NCBI GenBank assembly: GCA_964059195.1 | Contig: CAXKWD010000003.1 | Span: 16,536,606 to 16,600,605 of the forward strand | Origin: Ectobius pallidus | Taxonomy: Eukaryota > Arthropoda > Insecta > Blattodea > Ectobiidae | DNA: 64,000 nt | Direction: 5' to 3' | In this document: one piece after another, positions 23,910-34,726 of the stretch | How positions within the stretch are numbered: position 1 is the stretch's first letter | Layout of the letters: each line of letters starts with the position of its first letter | The notes under the pieces: model-generated | Databases searched by the model: none | Told to the model about the DNA's origin: nothing | Seen by the model: the letters and a program-made list of their open reading frames with translations, nothing else | Program-made: the position numbers and the translations under genes

Positions 23910-24330
23910 ATTACGATTTATTTTTGAACTGGATTTTATATTCATATATTTCCGTAATTCTGAATGTTTTTGAGGGGATTAGGACATGGAACTGATCTTT
24001 TTCACATAGTTCTGTGAATATTTGTAACATTATTCATTCACACATAAAGTTAGCCTCATGCTGAAGAGGTGTTTCTTAGTTTCTATGTAAAATCTAAATA
24101 CCACTAGAGACAAATAACTGGAAAACGGTTAACTTCACAGACAATTTTGAGAGGAGATAAAACAGTTAACTGTTATTTAAACGTAAGTTAATTATATACT
24201 AACTTATTTGCAGTTATCTGGATTTTAATGTCGACTAACCAACAAGAGGCAAATATTTATAATAAATTTTTACTTCCTGGGTATTTGTACTGTACGATTC
24301 TCAGTGTTTGGATGTTGACATCAGAAATAA
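23910..24330. other. No gene recognised
   Basis: AT-rich spacer. Nothing was identified. Confidence 0.5.
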
Positions 24331-24633
24331 GTATTTAAATAATTATTAATGAATTAGTTGTTTTTTTTTCAGAATATCAGACACTGTTCAATCTATCATA
24401 CAAAAATAATTCATCGTTAAAGAGCAAGAAAATGGTGGCTGAGATGAGAAGGCATTCATATTACCTCACTTACAACAAAAATATGTATTTAAATAATTAT
24501 TAATAAATTTGTTTTTTATTTTTTTTTTTTCAGAACATCAGACAGTGTTCGATCTATCAGAAAAATAATTCAACGTTAAAGAGCTAGAAAATGGTGATTA
24601 AGATGAGAAGGCATTCATATTACCTCACTTAAA
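24331..24633 (+). repeat. Tandem duplication of about 152 bp
   Basis: Units 24331-24484 and 24485-24633 share GTATTTAAATAATTATTAAT, a T-rich run ending CAGAA(T/C)ATCAGACA, TCAATCTATCA or TCGATCTATCA, AACGTTAAAGAGC and GAGAAGGCATTCATATTACC. Each unit contains a T-tract plus CAG that looks like a splice acceptor, but no convincing exon follows. Confidence 0.9.
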
Positions 24634-25224
24634 AATATTAATGTTCATGAAAAATTGAAACGTCCCATTCCTAGCTATTTATTTCTCGGAGTAATGTTTT
24701 GCCTGAGCACGATCTGATCATAACTGTCCTCAAGAGGAAGTCGTTATAAAACCTACAGCGTTCAATACTTCCATTCCTTTGGCAACACCCGGCCATATAT
24801 TGCACACTTGGTCAAGGCCTTTCCATTGTTTTATGCGGGTTTGAGTGCGACCTGAATTACACTCTACCAAAATCGCGACATAAGCAATACGTTGCACGTC
24901 AATATATCTTGAGAAAATCCGAACCGCGAATTATATTTGTGACTATTTAGTGAATAAAAAGGCGGAAATATTAACATCCTACATTCTAGTACTCTTAAAA
25001 AATATATTCTTTACATTCCTCTCAAAATATTTAGAATTGTCTGACACTTTGATTTCCATTGGACGTGGATTTCCAGTAAAAAATCACAGAGCACACAACT
25101 TCCAGAAGAAAGTATATCGTTTTATTTTTTCGCAATCTAGAGTAATATTGTAAGTCTATTTATTATTATACGACATTTATAATGCTGCATCATGCATAAC
25201 ACTGTACATTATTTCCATCTCCTT
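24634..25224. other. No gene recognised
   Basis: The ORF at 24950-25153 has no domain. Otherwise featureless. Confidence 0.5.
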
Positions 25225-25849
25225 TTAATGGGAGATGGTGGCAGAAATCATGAAAATATCACAAAATTTAATTTCTTTATTTTTAAGTACACAATATCAT
25301 TCCATTAAATTTGAAATTGCATTTTTCTGGTATTTAAAATTTTCATGGTTTAGGAATATGTTTCTCAGGAACTACTGGAAGGATTTTTAAGGAATTTGGC
25401 ACACCTGTTTCTTGAAACAGCTTGCACATTTAAGTGCAACAGAAATTCAGTGTAAGGAATATAAACAATTTTATGATTAAAAGATCATGGAAAATTTTGT
25501 AAAAAAAATTATCAGAATTCAAAATATTCACAGAAAATAATTGAAACAATGTGACAGAAAGTTACTGCACTTAAATGTGTCCCTATTAGTGTAGATCATT
25601 TTTTCTGTGGAGAGAACTGAAAATTTTTATTCGTTTGTAGGAAAAATGGGTACAGAAAGATAGAAATGCGAAAAAAAATTCAAAATTTCACTACACCATT
25701 AATCAATTATTAAAACTTTGTAAAAGATACCAAAAGCAGAGAAAATCTCCCTAAATACGCGTTTCAAATTTCAGTGTAGTATGACCCAAAATGTAGGAGA
25801 TATGGAATTGCAAATATGTCAGTGTAAATCTCCCACCGTCTCCCCTTAA
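25225..25849. mobile_element. MITE with TTAA ends
   Basis: TTAATGGGAGATGGTGG at the left (25225) is inverted at the right as CCACCGTCTCCCCTTAA (ending 25849), with mismatches in the inner bases. TTAA at both edges is the target used by piggyBac- and Kolobok-type transposons. The interior is AT-rich and non-coding. Confidence 0.65.
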
Positions 25850-27686
25850 CTAATTCAAATATATTTCCGTTTTCAAGCTTATTAATAGACTACAACTTAT
25901 TATAAAAAGAAACGTCCACCTAACCACAAACAAACTGGACCTAAAGTTCAATGATTGCAACGTTCACTAAGCCCTCCTTTGGTCTACAATATCGTAATAT
26001 TAATTGGATTCACACACATATAGCACTCCTGTATACTGCCCTCATACATGCCGTTATACATTCATCAAAAAGTGTTCCATATCTTGATGGTGTTGATATT
26101 TAACTATTGTCCTAAAATGTATATATAAAATAAAATTATGCAGTCACATAACACACATTTACACTTTAAATAGCAATATGCTATATGTATCCAAATTAAA
26201 AACATAAACCATTAAAATTATATTATCCTATATTTTGCGTAAAATTTTAAAATTTAAAACGTTATGTTGTCAAACCATTGTATCCTGCTACGTACTGTAG
26301 ATTAATTATAAAACAGTCTGTTGTCTACCTGTTGAACATAAGTAAAATTTGCCGAAGACTTCTCAGCAAATAGTCATTAAGATAAAATTATGCTCGAGTA
26401 CACTGAAGTTTAGTAATTAAATATTGATTGTAGAAGTAAAAATAGCTGGATTGGTGACGGCTTGTGATTGTATTATATTGCATCAATTGAACTTGTGGCA
26501 TCTATTTCATTTGGATATGCGTATTTCGATCTGCTTGATCTTTTTATAATAACAAACATTACCACAAACGGAAAAAAATGAAATTTATCAAGACTACAAC
26601 TTGTACAGTGTGTATATGTACGACGTGTGGTGAATGTGACGTATCATCCTCATAATGTGTACAGAAATGGGCAAATGGCTTTTTAAGGCTTCGTGAAAAT
26701 ACGATTTTACGTTTTAACAAACACTGTCATGAATTGAAAAGAATGTAAAATGGGATGCAGTACAGTGTTCATGGGGCGAGACAAACAGATCGCCATTAAA
26801 AGTGAAAGGGTTTTATATTTCATTCTCTATCAAGTGTCATGAAACCTGATGACTTTTTCAATGCTGTCATGCTAACGAAAACTAGATATTGCAGAAATTA
26901 TCTTTTATTTTTACATAACATCGATATCAGCCAAGTTCTTCCCGCCTTGCTTATCTTTCGTAATTAAACAGTAATTAAAAAGAGGAAAAAGAAGAAGAAA
27001 CTGCGATGTAAAATTGTTGTTAAAGAGTGTATTTCTAATCAACTAGTGCTTCTTCACAGGTTAGTATGGTTGATGATCTATGGATTTTACCTTTTGGCAA
27101 AATGTAATCTGATTTTATTAATTTGGTTAATATAGTTATTGATTTTGACACTGCTAGGCGTTTCATATATACTATTTCGTTTGGTTTCTCTTTTGATTTT
27201 GGTAGTCTACTCTAATTTAACTTCTTTTTTACATTTTTATTTAAATAGCACAATACAATATTCTCACAATAAATTTATTTAATTGTACCATCCGAACCAA
27301 GATGCGCCAAGTTATTATTGACACTATTTTCTACCAACACCCGCCTACAAATGAGAACGGATCACATTTTCTGTTATAAATGCTTTTAGCTTTTTAGTTC
27401 GACTACATATCACTGCAACACAGCCGTGTACTCTGTGCTAGGATATATTAAAGTTAGAGAAAGTTGTGTTTTTAACATTTTTTTTTTCAATCAGGGAACT
27501 CAAACTTCTGAAGAGAAGTCGGTTTTGAATTATTTATGTCGAATGCTACGTAACCAATGATAGAGGTTCGTGGGAGTAGTTAATTCCTTGTTAATTCAAA
27601 TAGGATTTATATGCAAGCAAACAAACTCTTCAACCCGGCCACGGCAGGTCATAAAAATCCTGAGCACGGGGTTCTCCAGGAGGGAT
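25850..27686. other. AT-rich DNA, no gene seen
   Basis: No long ORF and no recognised repeat. It includes short words shared with the Helentron-like copies (ATTATGCAGTCACATAAC near 26136). Confidence 0.45.
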
Positions 27687-28369
27687 TTAAAGTAACCTGT
27701 AGACGATCAATAATATTGTCAATATTCGCTTCAATATTGACGAAGGACCATACTGATTGAACTATTGATCGTCTAGAAGCGTATTGAAGCGTCCTACCAA
27801 TATTGACGGATATTGATAGAAAATTATATAGAAGAACCGTTTGAACGTCTAGGAGGTTTATTGTCAATATTTACTTCAATATCAGTCGTTTGTGAGACTG
27901 CGAAGTGCTTTTTTGTAATCATCCGAGACTGTAAAACGGAAGAAGAAGAAGAAGAAGAAGAAGAAGAAGAAGAAGAAGAAGAAGAAGAAGAAGAAAAAGA
28001 AAAAAGAAAGAAAGAAAGAAAGAAAGAAAGAAAAAAAAGAAAAAAAAGAAAAGAAATAAATAAAAAAAAAAGCAAATGTGCGTGTGTAAAGAGGTACTTA
28101 CCTTGTACCTCTCTTTGGACCAACGTCTATTTCTCTCTTTGATTTTTCTTTTTCGCACAGTGTAAGAGTCAATGCTAGAAAAACAAAACCGGACTGGAAA
28201 ACATTTCGAAAATCACAAAAACAAAAAATGCAGCACAAATAATTTTGCCAGAATGAATGTTGGTGAGAATATTGATGCATTTCAAGCATATTGATGCGCG
28301 CTTCAATATAGACCGTCAATATTGAAGAGAATATTGAAAATATTATTGATCGTTTAGGGGGTCCTTTAA
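27687..28369. mobile_element. MITE with palindromic TCAATATTGAC-rich ends
   Basis: The left end (TTAAAG, then ACGATCAATAATATTGTCAA) is inverted at the right end (ATATTATTGATCGTTTAG, then CCTTTAA). TTAA occurs at both edges (27687-27690, 28366-28369). The arms carry several copies of the self-complementary words TCAATATT / AATATTGA. The middle is occupied by a GAA/AAAG microsatellite. Confidence 0.7.
27939..28066. repeat. GAA then AAAG microsatellite
   Basis: (GAA)n followed by (GAAA)n and A-rich sequence. It gives spurious Glu/Lys, Ser and Leu/Phe ORFs in several frames. Confidence 0.95.
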
Positions 28370-29052
28370 GCTGGGGGTGGGGATTGTCGTTGATTTATGC
28401 CACGCTATAGAACACCAAGCTTAAATCAGAGCCTCTGGACTAAATTCCTCGGCCCTTTCACGCCCAAGTAATAGTTTCCTCCGAGTTTTGAGGCGATGGA
28501 TTTAAACCTGTCCTTCTGCTCCCGCTATCTCCGTCTCGGTAAATAAGGGAAACTAAATTAATCTATGTACAAAACCTCCACCTAAATGCCCCATGCCCCC
28601 AACCGGGGGGAGGGGGGTACAAGGCTGTATGACGAAGTAAACTCTTCAGTGCATTTTGCTCCCTTTATTGCTTATTTCTGTCACAGGATATATCGTTCCA
28701 AGATATAAAAATAGTAGAAGTGAATAATTTATCATTCATCATGTAAAATGGGTTGGCGTGGAGTGCGTCAAAAGACATCAAACTGGAAACTGCAGAAAGC
28801 AACATTAACTCTCTTACCCCACGCGCTCTGGGCCTAATGAAGCAGAGGGTCAATGTGATGTACGGTTCACCAACAACCACTCAATTTCGCTCCCAATCTG
28901 AAATTCAGTTTAGTGGTCAGACGGTCTTGTCAGATTTACAAGTTACTCCATCAACCCTTTCATTTCCGAGTTCTCACTTACCTACACGAACGACTGATTT
29001 ATCAATTGCAAATTATATAATGTTTCCACGGCTTCTTCCTATTACGGAATAT
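28370..29052. other. No gene recognised
   Basis: The 115-codon ORF at 28753-29100 runs into the neighbouring MITE and has no recognised domain, so it was not called. A G-rich run lies at about 28605-28616. Confidence 0.45.
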
Positions 29053-29060
29053 CTCATCAG

Positions 29061-29601
29061 CAGGGCCCGGATTCAAATGACAATGTCATCTTTTTATTGA
29101 TTCTGCCTAGACATTCCAAACTTGAAGATAAATCCTAATCGTGGCCTCTCTAGATTATAGAAATGCATTTTTATTAGGTCATATTTTGTCATTTTATGCA
29201 ATTTTATATTTTTAGGGCATTTATTTCAATTTTACGTCATTATTTTGTAATTTCCGTGTCATTTTCTTCCTTATTTTATCAATTTTATGCATTTACTTTA
29301 AATAAATGGTAAGGTTCCTGTAATGCAACATTTTTGTATAATCTACTTTTAAAAAAATTCTTATATTTCTTCTCAAATGTTCCAATCAAGAACAAGACCT
29401 ATAATATCCTTTCTACATTTACAGTTTTTAGAATCATGTACAAATTAGTCTTTATCTTTGTGTGCAGAATAATAATTTTTATAAATAAAATATAAGTTTT
29501 TAGGTCATTATTTGTAATTATTAGGTCGTTTTCTTTAAAATTTAGGGTCATTTTATAGGCCATTTTTCAAACAATCTTAGGTCATCAGAATCCAGGCCCT
29601 A
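29061..29601. mobile_element. hAT-type element, GGCCCGGATTC family, copy 1
   Basis: The ends are CAGGGCCCGGATTCAAATGAC and the inverse GTCATCAGAATCCAGGCCCTA. A perfect 8-bp duplication, CTCATCAG, lies at 29053-29060 and 29602-29609. The subterminal DNA is rich in AGGTCAT / GGTCATTTT words. A related element lies at 44799-45495 in the opposite orientation. No coding capacity. Confidence 0.88.
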
Positions 29602-29609
29602 CTCATCAG

Positions 29610-30188
29610 CTTCTACGGAACTGGGAAAGTAACATTTAGGATTAAATGAAGAGAACGCATCCGTCTATTAGCATATAATCCAGTATTTTATATGTTTTTA
29701 TATTATAAATGGACATTTAAATTTTCTTTTACATTTATGATAAGGGGAACAATTCTTGTTGACTGGTTGTGTTAAATTCCTTGAAAATGGAAAATCGTAC
29801 AGAATCTAAATTTCATATTCGAGTTATCCATCTACCAGTGATGTGATACTTTTTTTACAAAAATGTACATGCTTAAAAAAAAAGACTGTCTATGAAACAC
29901 ATCTCTTATAAATAATTAATGTATTGCACTACACAAATCTATATGTGTATTTTATTAAGTCACTTTCACATGGATATTAAATAAAAATATATCGTACAAT
30001 CATGGATACACCAGAAGATGTGTGATATTTTCATGCCCTCACGCTGCAATTTTCGACCTAAATTGTATAATCATTTCATTAAAATAAATCCTAATTTTAA
30101 ATTATCAAACAGCACAAGAATTACGAAAAATGTACGGTGCTAGAACTGAATAAAACTAGTAACTATCAATATTTATATTATTTATAAA
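29610..30188. other. AT-rich DNA, no gene seen
   Basis: Nothing was identified. Confidence 0.5.
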
Positions 30189-31130
30189 TTCTACAGTTTG
30201 GGTCATTCCATATAAAATCAACAAATGGGCGTTGCCGCACCATTTTCGATTTTGATGAAATTTGGTAGGTGATGTGTACCAGTCTTCTGAACCCCAAAAC
30301 AAATCTTGTTATACCTCTAAAAAATTTTACTCCTGAGATATAGGCATTTGTTTGGAGCACGAACAAGCAAAAAATGTAATTTCAGACTTATTTTCGGAAA
30401 GCCGTAGAATTTCTATTTGAATCAGTAGGATGATCAGATAGGGCTCATTGGAAAGCTTAAAGAATGGACTTTCATTTGTGCATACTAAATTAGATTTAAG
30501 TTAAGTCTAAACAGACGTTTTTAGGGCTCTAATCTTCGTTCGTGAACTGTCGTTTTGCGTAATTTTAAGCATTAAAAAAACAACGAAGGACTTGGAGTAA
30601 CAGGCCAATTTTTTTTCCTGTTACACTTATGTATGAGGAGTATGTGTAGGAAAATAACTGAGCTGTTACTGGTGGTCCTTCACCCTGAAAAATTTGCTTA
30701 AACTTCGAAAAAAGTGTAAATCGTGCTTTTTCTCGGCCCCAAAAAGTAATGTGGGACAGGTGATAAAAATCTGAAAATGCCAAGATGAGAAGCCCTTATA
30801 GTGTACTTTAAAATAAAAACAAAATCATTCTGTGACTGGAAGGGATAGAGGAGCTACAAGCCTTTGAAATATCAAGAAAACAGCACTTGACCGCTACTGA
30901 AAATAGGCTAAGCAGATAGGATAATTACCACAAAATTTAATTTAAATTTACATAAAATACAAAACATTTATTTACAAATGAGAATTTTCCTCAGTTATAC
31001 AACTTTCTGATTTTTTGTAATTTTTCTAGCAAATTTCCACATTTGATTTCTTTTTAAGCTACATTGATGGCAATTTCAAGTGCTGTATTTAGAAACCATT
31101 CTTATCCTGGTTTATTAGGTGTAGGTACTG
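30189..31130. repeat. Left inverted arm
   Basis: Reverse complement of 32100-33070. Matching 72-codon ORFs appear in both arms (30565-30783 minus, 32470-32688 plus) and differ at one residue. They reflect arm identity rather than demonstrated genes. Confidence 0.9.
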
Positions 31131-31430
31131 GATTAAACTCTACTCTTCTATACAGTATATTGAATTATATGTTAACTGATAACTGATAAGTTCTGGAAAC
31201 GCACTGTTCATTGGAGTCTAGTTGCTGACCAAGTCATGTTTGAATATGCATAGCTTCATATGATCCAGCTCCTCTGTTAAATGCTGTCCACTATTCACTT
31301 ATTGAGCTGACTCACAGCATGTAGGTTGTGTTTGTGCTTCATTATCTTTTGATTAGTTTATTTTTTAAATTGTTACTATTGTTATTTTGTGCTGAATACA
31401 TGCTATTGAAATTGTTACCAGCATATTACT

Positions 31431-32037
31431 GTGCACAAAATGTTTAAAAAAATTAAAAATCCAAATCAAGGCACAGAGACCGGTACTGACAGTGAAGATA
31501 AATGCCCAGACATTTATGAACCTGAAACCATTCTTGTTGAAACAGTTAATGATGCTTGTTCAGTCCTTGGTATTTCTCCTGTTAAGGCACAGAAGCTGTC
31601 AGTTGAAGCTAGACCCTCATTGTTAACAAATGAGGTTAGTATATCAGGAAAGTTAAGTAAGTCTTTTGATTTGAACATTTCAACTGATAAAGAGGAATTT
31701 TCAATGAACATGCAGCCTTACAGTTTAGTGAATGAGTACAAGCAACTAATTCACAAGCTTAAAGAAAAAAAATGAAAGAACATTGTAAGTTTAGCTCCTA
31801 GTAGTTGGAGTATTAGTATAGTTCTAATGTCAGCCAATACTTAGCCCACCAGTCAAGAAATTTAGTGAAAAAGAACGGGATTTTGCCACAGAATAGGGAG
31901 AACAGGACTAGGAATAAACTTGATGAAGTTTCAGTCAAAACTGTACAAGACTTCTATGAAAATGACGAGTACAGCAGAATGATGCCAAGGAAAAGTTACT
32001 CTGTGTCTGTTAGAGGACCTAATGGAGAAAAAGGTTA
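31431..32037 (+). pseudogene. Decayed gene inside the long-arm transposon
   Basis: A 114-codon ORF (31431-31775) starts MHKMFKKIKNPNQGTETGTD and continues with an acidic stretch, then VNDACSVLGISPVKAQKLS, ending in a Lys-rich NEYKQLIHKLKEKK. After stop codons, related coding sequence continues: TRNKLDEVSVKTVQDFYEND, then EYSRMMPRKSYSVSVRGPNG, ending near 32037. From memory, the FYENDEYSRMMP segment resembles a family of uncharacterised proteins repeated in arthropod and cnidarian genomes. Its position between the inverted arms suggests it was carried by the transposon. I assign no function. Confidence 0.6.
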
Positions 32038-32099
32038 ACATACAGAAAAGGTTAATTTGATGTAACCTTAAAGAGCTTTATGCAGCTTTTAGTGTTTAA

Positions 32100-33070
32100 T
32101 GCATTACCTACATCCAAAAAACCAGGATAAGAATGGTTTCTAAATACAATATTTGAAAATATAGTAGGCCTACTTGAAATTGCCATCAAAGCAGCTTAAA
32201 AAGAAGTCAAATGTGAAAATTTGCTAGAAAAGTTACAAAAAATCAGAAATTTGTATAAATGAGGAAAATTCTCATTTGTAAATAAATGTTTTGTATTTTA
32301 TGTAAATTTAAATTAAATTTTGTGGTAATTATCCTATCTGCTTAGCCTATTTTCAGTAGCGGTCAAGTGCTGTTTTCTTGATATTTCAAAGGCTTGTAGC
32401 TCCTCTATCCCTTCCAGTCACAGAATGATTTTGTTTTTATTTTAAAGTACACTATAAGGGCTTCTCATCTTGGCATTTTCAGATTTTTATCACCTGTCCC
32501 ACATTACTTTTTGGGGCCGAGAAAAAGCACGATTTACACTTTTTTCGAAGTTTAAGCAAATTTTTCAGGGTGAAGGACCACCAGTAACAGCTCAGTTTTT
32601 TTCCTACACATACTCCTCATACATAAGTGTAACAGGAAAAAAAATTGGCCTGTTACTCCAAGTCCTTCGTTGTTTTTTTAATGCTTAAAATTACGCAAAA
32701 CGACAGTTCATGAACGATGATTAGAGCCCTAAAAACGTCTGTTTAGACTTAACTTAAATCTATTTTAGTATGCACAAATGAAAGTCAATTCTTTAAGCTT
32801 TCCAATGAGCCCTATCTGATCATCCTACTGATTCAAATAGAAATTCTACGGCTTTCAGAAAACAGGTCTGAAATTACATTTTTTGCTTGTTCGTGCTCCA
32901 AACAAATGCCTATATCTCAGAAGTAAAATTGTTTAGAGGTATAACAAGATTTGTTTTGGGGTTCAGAAGACTGGTACACATCACCTACCAAATTTTATCA
33001 AAATCAAAAATGGTGTGGCAAAAAATTTTCTTAAAATTTGTTGATTTAATATGGAATGACCCGTTTACAG
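32100..33070. repeat. Right inverted arm
   Basis: Inverted copy of 30189-31130. It differs by scattered substitutions and a short insertion near 33015-33040. Confidence 0.9.
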
Positions 33071-33384
33071 TTTATGATTAATATATAAACCATTCATAGC
33101 CTATATCTTTAACATAAAATGCACATTTTGTAAACTGCACCCGATCCCAGACATTTGATTTTTTCAGGTAGAAATAAGTTTTTGTAATATCTAAAATAAT
33201 TATACATTGCACTTTGTACAGAAAGATACAAATAAAATAAAAATACCTCTAGATGGTTTCATTTAAATTGTACACCCTCATTGCTTGTACTCGGACAGTT
33301 GAAATAGTTTTCTTGTGGGTATTTTACGATCTCATCAACTCTTTAACAAACATGGACCAATAGCTGTCATTTTGTAATGATAAT
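33071..33384. other. No gene recognised
   Basis: AT-rich spacer. Confidence 0.5.
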
Positions 33385-33556
33385 TACCCGTAACTCTAAT
33401 AGTTAATAATTAATTCTGAAAATAGTATGCAATTGTAGAACTAGTCAATATAGAGCATGCCAGATTACAAGGTTACGGAACAATTCATTGCTGAGAAAAC
33501 AAATAATGAACTTCACCTATTTTTCAGCATAGAAAGCTGTATGCCCCCCCCTTAAT
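33385..33556 (+). repeat. TTAA-bounded repeat family, copy 2
   Basis: Matches 20935-21100 in reverse complement and 22340-22466 directly. It ends GTATGCCCCCCCCTTAA, abutting TTAA. Confidence 0.65.
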
Positions 33557-34460
33557 GCATTTTTCCTTGCGTTTCTAAGGACTTTTGTCTAGTGGAGACA
33601 GCACAAAAATATTTTTCAGAGAGCAGCCCTCTTACAGACGCATGCCATTGTAGATTCCCAAGCATTTTAAATCCCAGTAACTGGAAAAGAACCAAGTCCA
33701 TATTTCTTTCTCTCCCCTAAGCACATCACTCGTGCCTGAGTAACATTAACTGTTCCCTCCAGCCACCACTTCACTTGCAGAAAACTACGATTATATCCCC
33801 TGATGCGATAGCAGATCCACACAGTATATGCAAGGACCGTCCTACCTTAAGCTGAAATCTCTGCTCCCAATTGGCAAAGAGCCCCAGGTCTATAAATTTC
33901 GCACGTAAGTTTCCAAATCAAGATGACTGTTCAGAAACTCAGACGGAAGTCTTGTGACCTTGCTCTGGAGACAAATTTAGCCAGCCTCGAGTATCCATCA
34001 GAATGAATCATGAAATTAATTTAGGCAACTTCCAGACACAATTATAATATTATTCGAGTGTTATATACGAGCCCTTGTTTAGTAAGTTGACAAACATCTG
34101 ATGTGAAACACCTAACTTCATCTAAACAAATAAAAGTTTTGGCTCTTAGGATAATATATTATAAATTACCGGTATAATACATAATAAACTATATGATATA
34201 TAATGCACATTATGGAATCTGTGCAGAAAGTTTAAACGAAATCGTTAAAGCAGTTTTCGAGAAAAACGCAAAAATGAATGTTTTCTTAATGCAAGGTGGC
34301 ATTAAAAATAAGCGAAAGTAGTTGCCTATCTTCGCGTGAGATCCCAGAACGCATTTAACCAAATAAAAAGTTTTGTTTTAATCCGATTTTTCACTCTCGA
34401 GTTAGGCTGTTCATAGACACACTGACATGTCTCTGAAAATCGACATCGAATTTCGAAATC
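33557..34460. other. No gene recognised
   Basis: No ORF or repeat boundary could be supported. Confidence 0.5.
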
Positions 34461-34473
34461 AATACAGTAAATA

Positions 34474-34713
34474 AAGGCAAAAGGTAAAGAGATCCCTATA
34501 CAGGCCATGGAGGCCCAGAGGGTACCAGGAGGGTGAGGCCCCCAGATTTTGGACATTCGGCACGAGAAGATGGTAAGGTTGTCAGCCTTCACCCCCAGGA
34601 TTGCTCCTGGGACTCATTTCTGTTAGAGGCTGACTCGACCTCATCGGGAATCGAACCCGCGACCTTCCGGTTTGTAGCGCAGCGCCTCGACCACTACGCC
34701 ACGGCGTACCCCC
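34474..34713 (-). mobile_element. tRNA-derived SINE, copy B (full length)
   Basis: Read on the minus strand it starts GGGGGTACGCCGTGGCGTAG, with a box A-like TAGTGGTCGAGG and box B GGTTCGATTCC at tRNA-like spacing, then an unrelated body. The tail is AAAGG-like. A 13-bp target duplication, AATACAGTAAATA, lies at 34461-34473 and 34714-34726, showing retrotransposition. Copy A at 17757-18016 is the same family. Confidence 0.92.
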
Positions 34714-34726
34714 AATACAGTAAATA

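Larger units (their letters stand above)
30189..33070. mobile_element. DNA transposon with about 940-bp inverted arms
   Basis: The left arm (30189-31130) and right arm (32100-33070) are inverted copies that remain highly similar throughout. The outer ends read GGGTCATTCCATAT(A/T)AAAT. About 970 bp of unique sequence between them holds a decayed gene (31431-32037). Very long terminal inverted repeats around a gene are the plan of several DNA transposon superfamilies. I could not assign this one, and the flanks (CTACAGTTT, TTTACAGTTT) show only a tentative duplication. Confidence 0.75.

Noticed and set aside
27813..28158. ORFs rich in Glu/Lys, Ser or Leu/Phe
   Set aside because: Translations of the GAA/AAAG microsatellite in different frames.
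28753..29100. 115-codon ORF
   Set aside because: It extends into the MITE at 29061 and lacks any domain or splice context.
30565..30783. 72-codon ORF conserved in two copies (also 32470-32688)
   Set aside because: The two copies are the inverted arms of one transposon, so similarity reflects arm identity. I saw no sign of coding constraint, although a wider comparison could change this.
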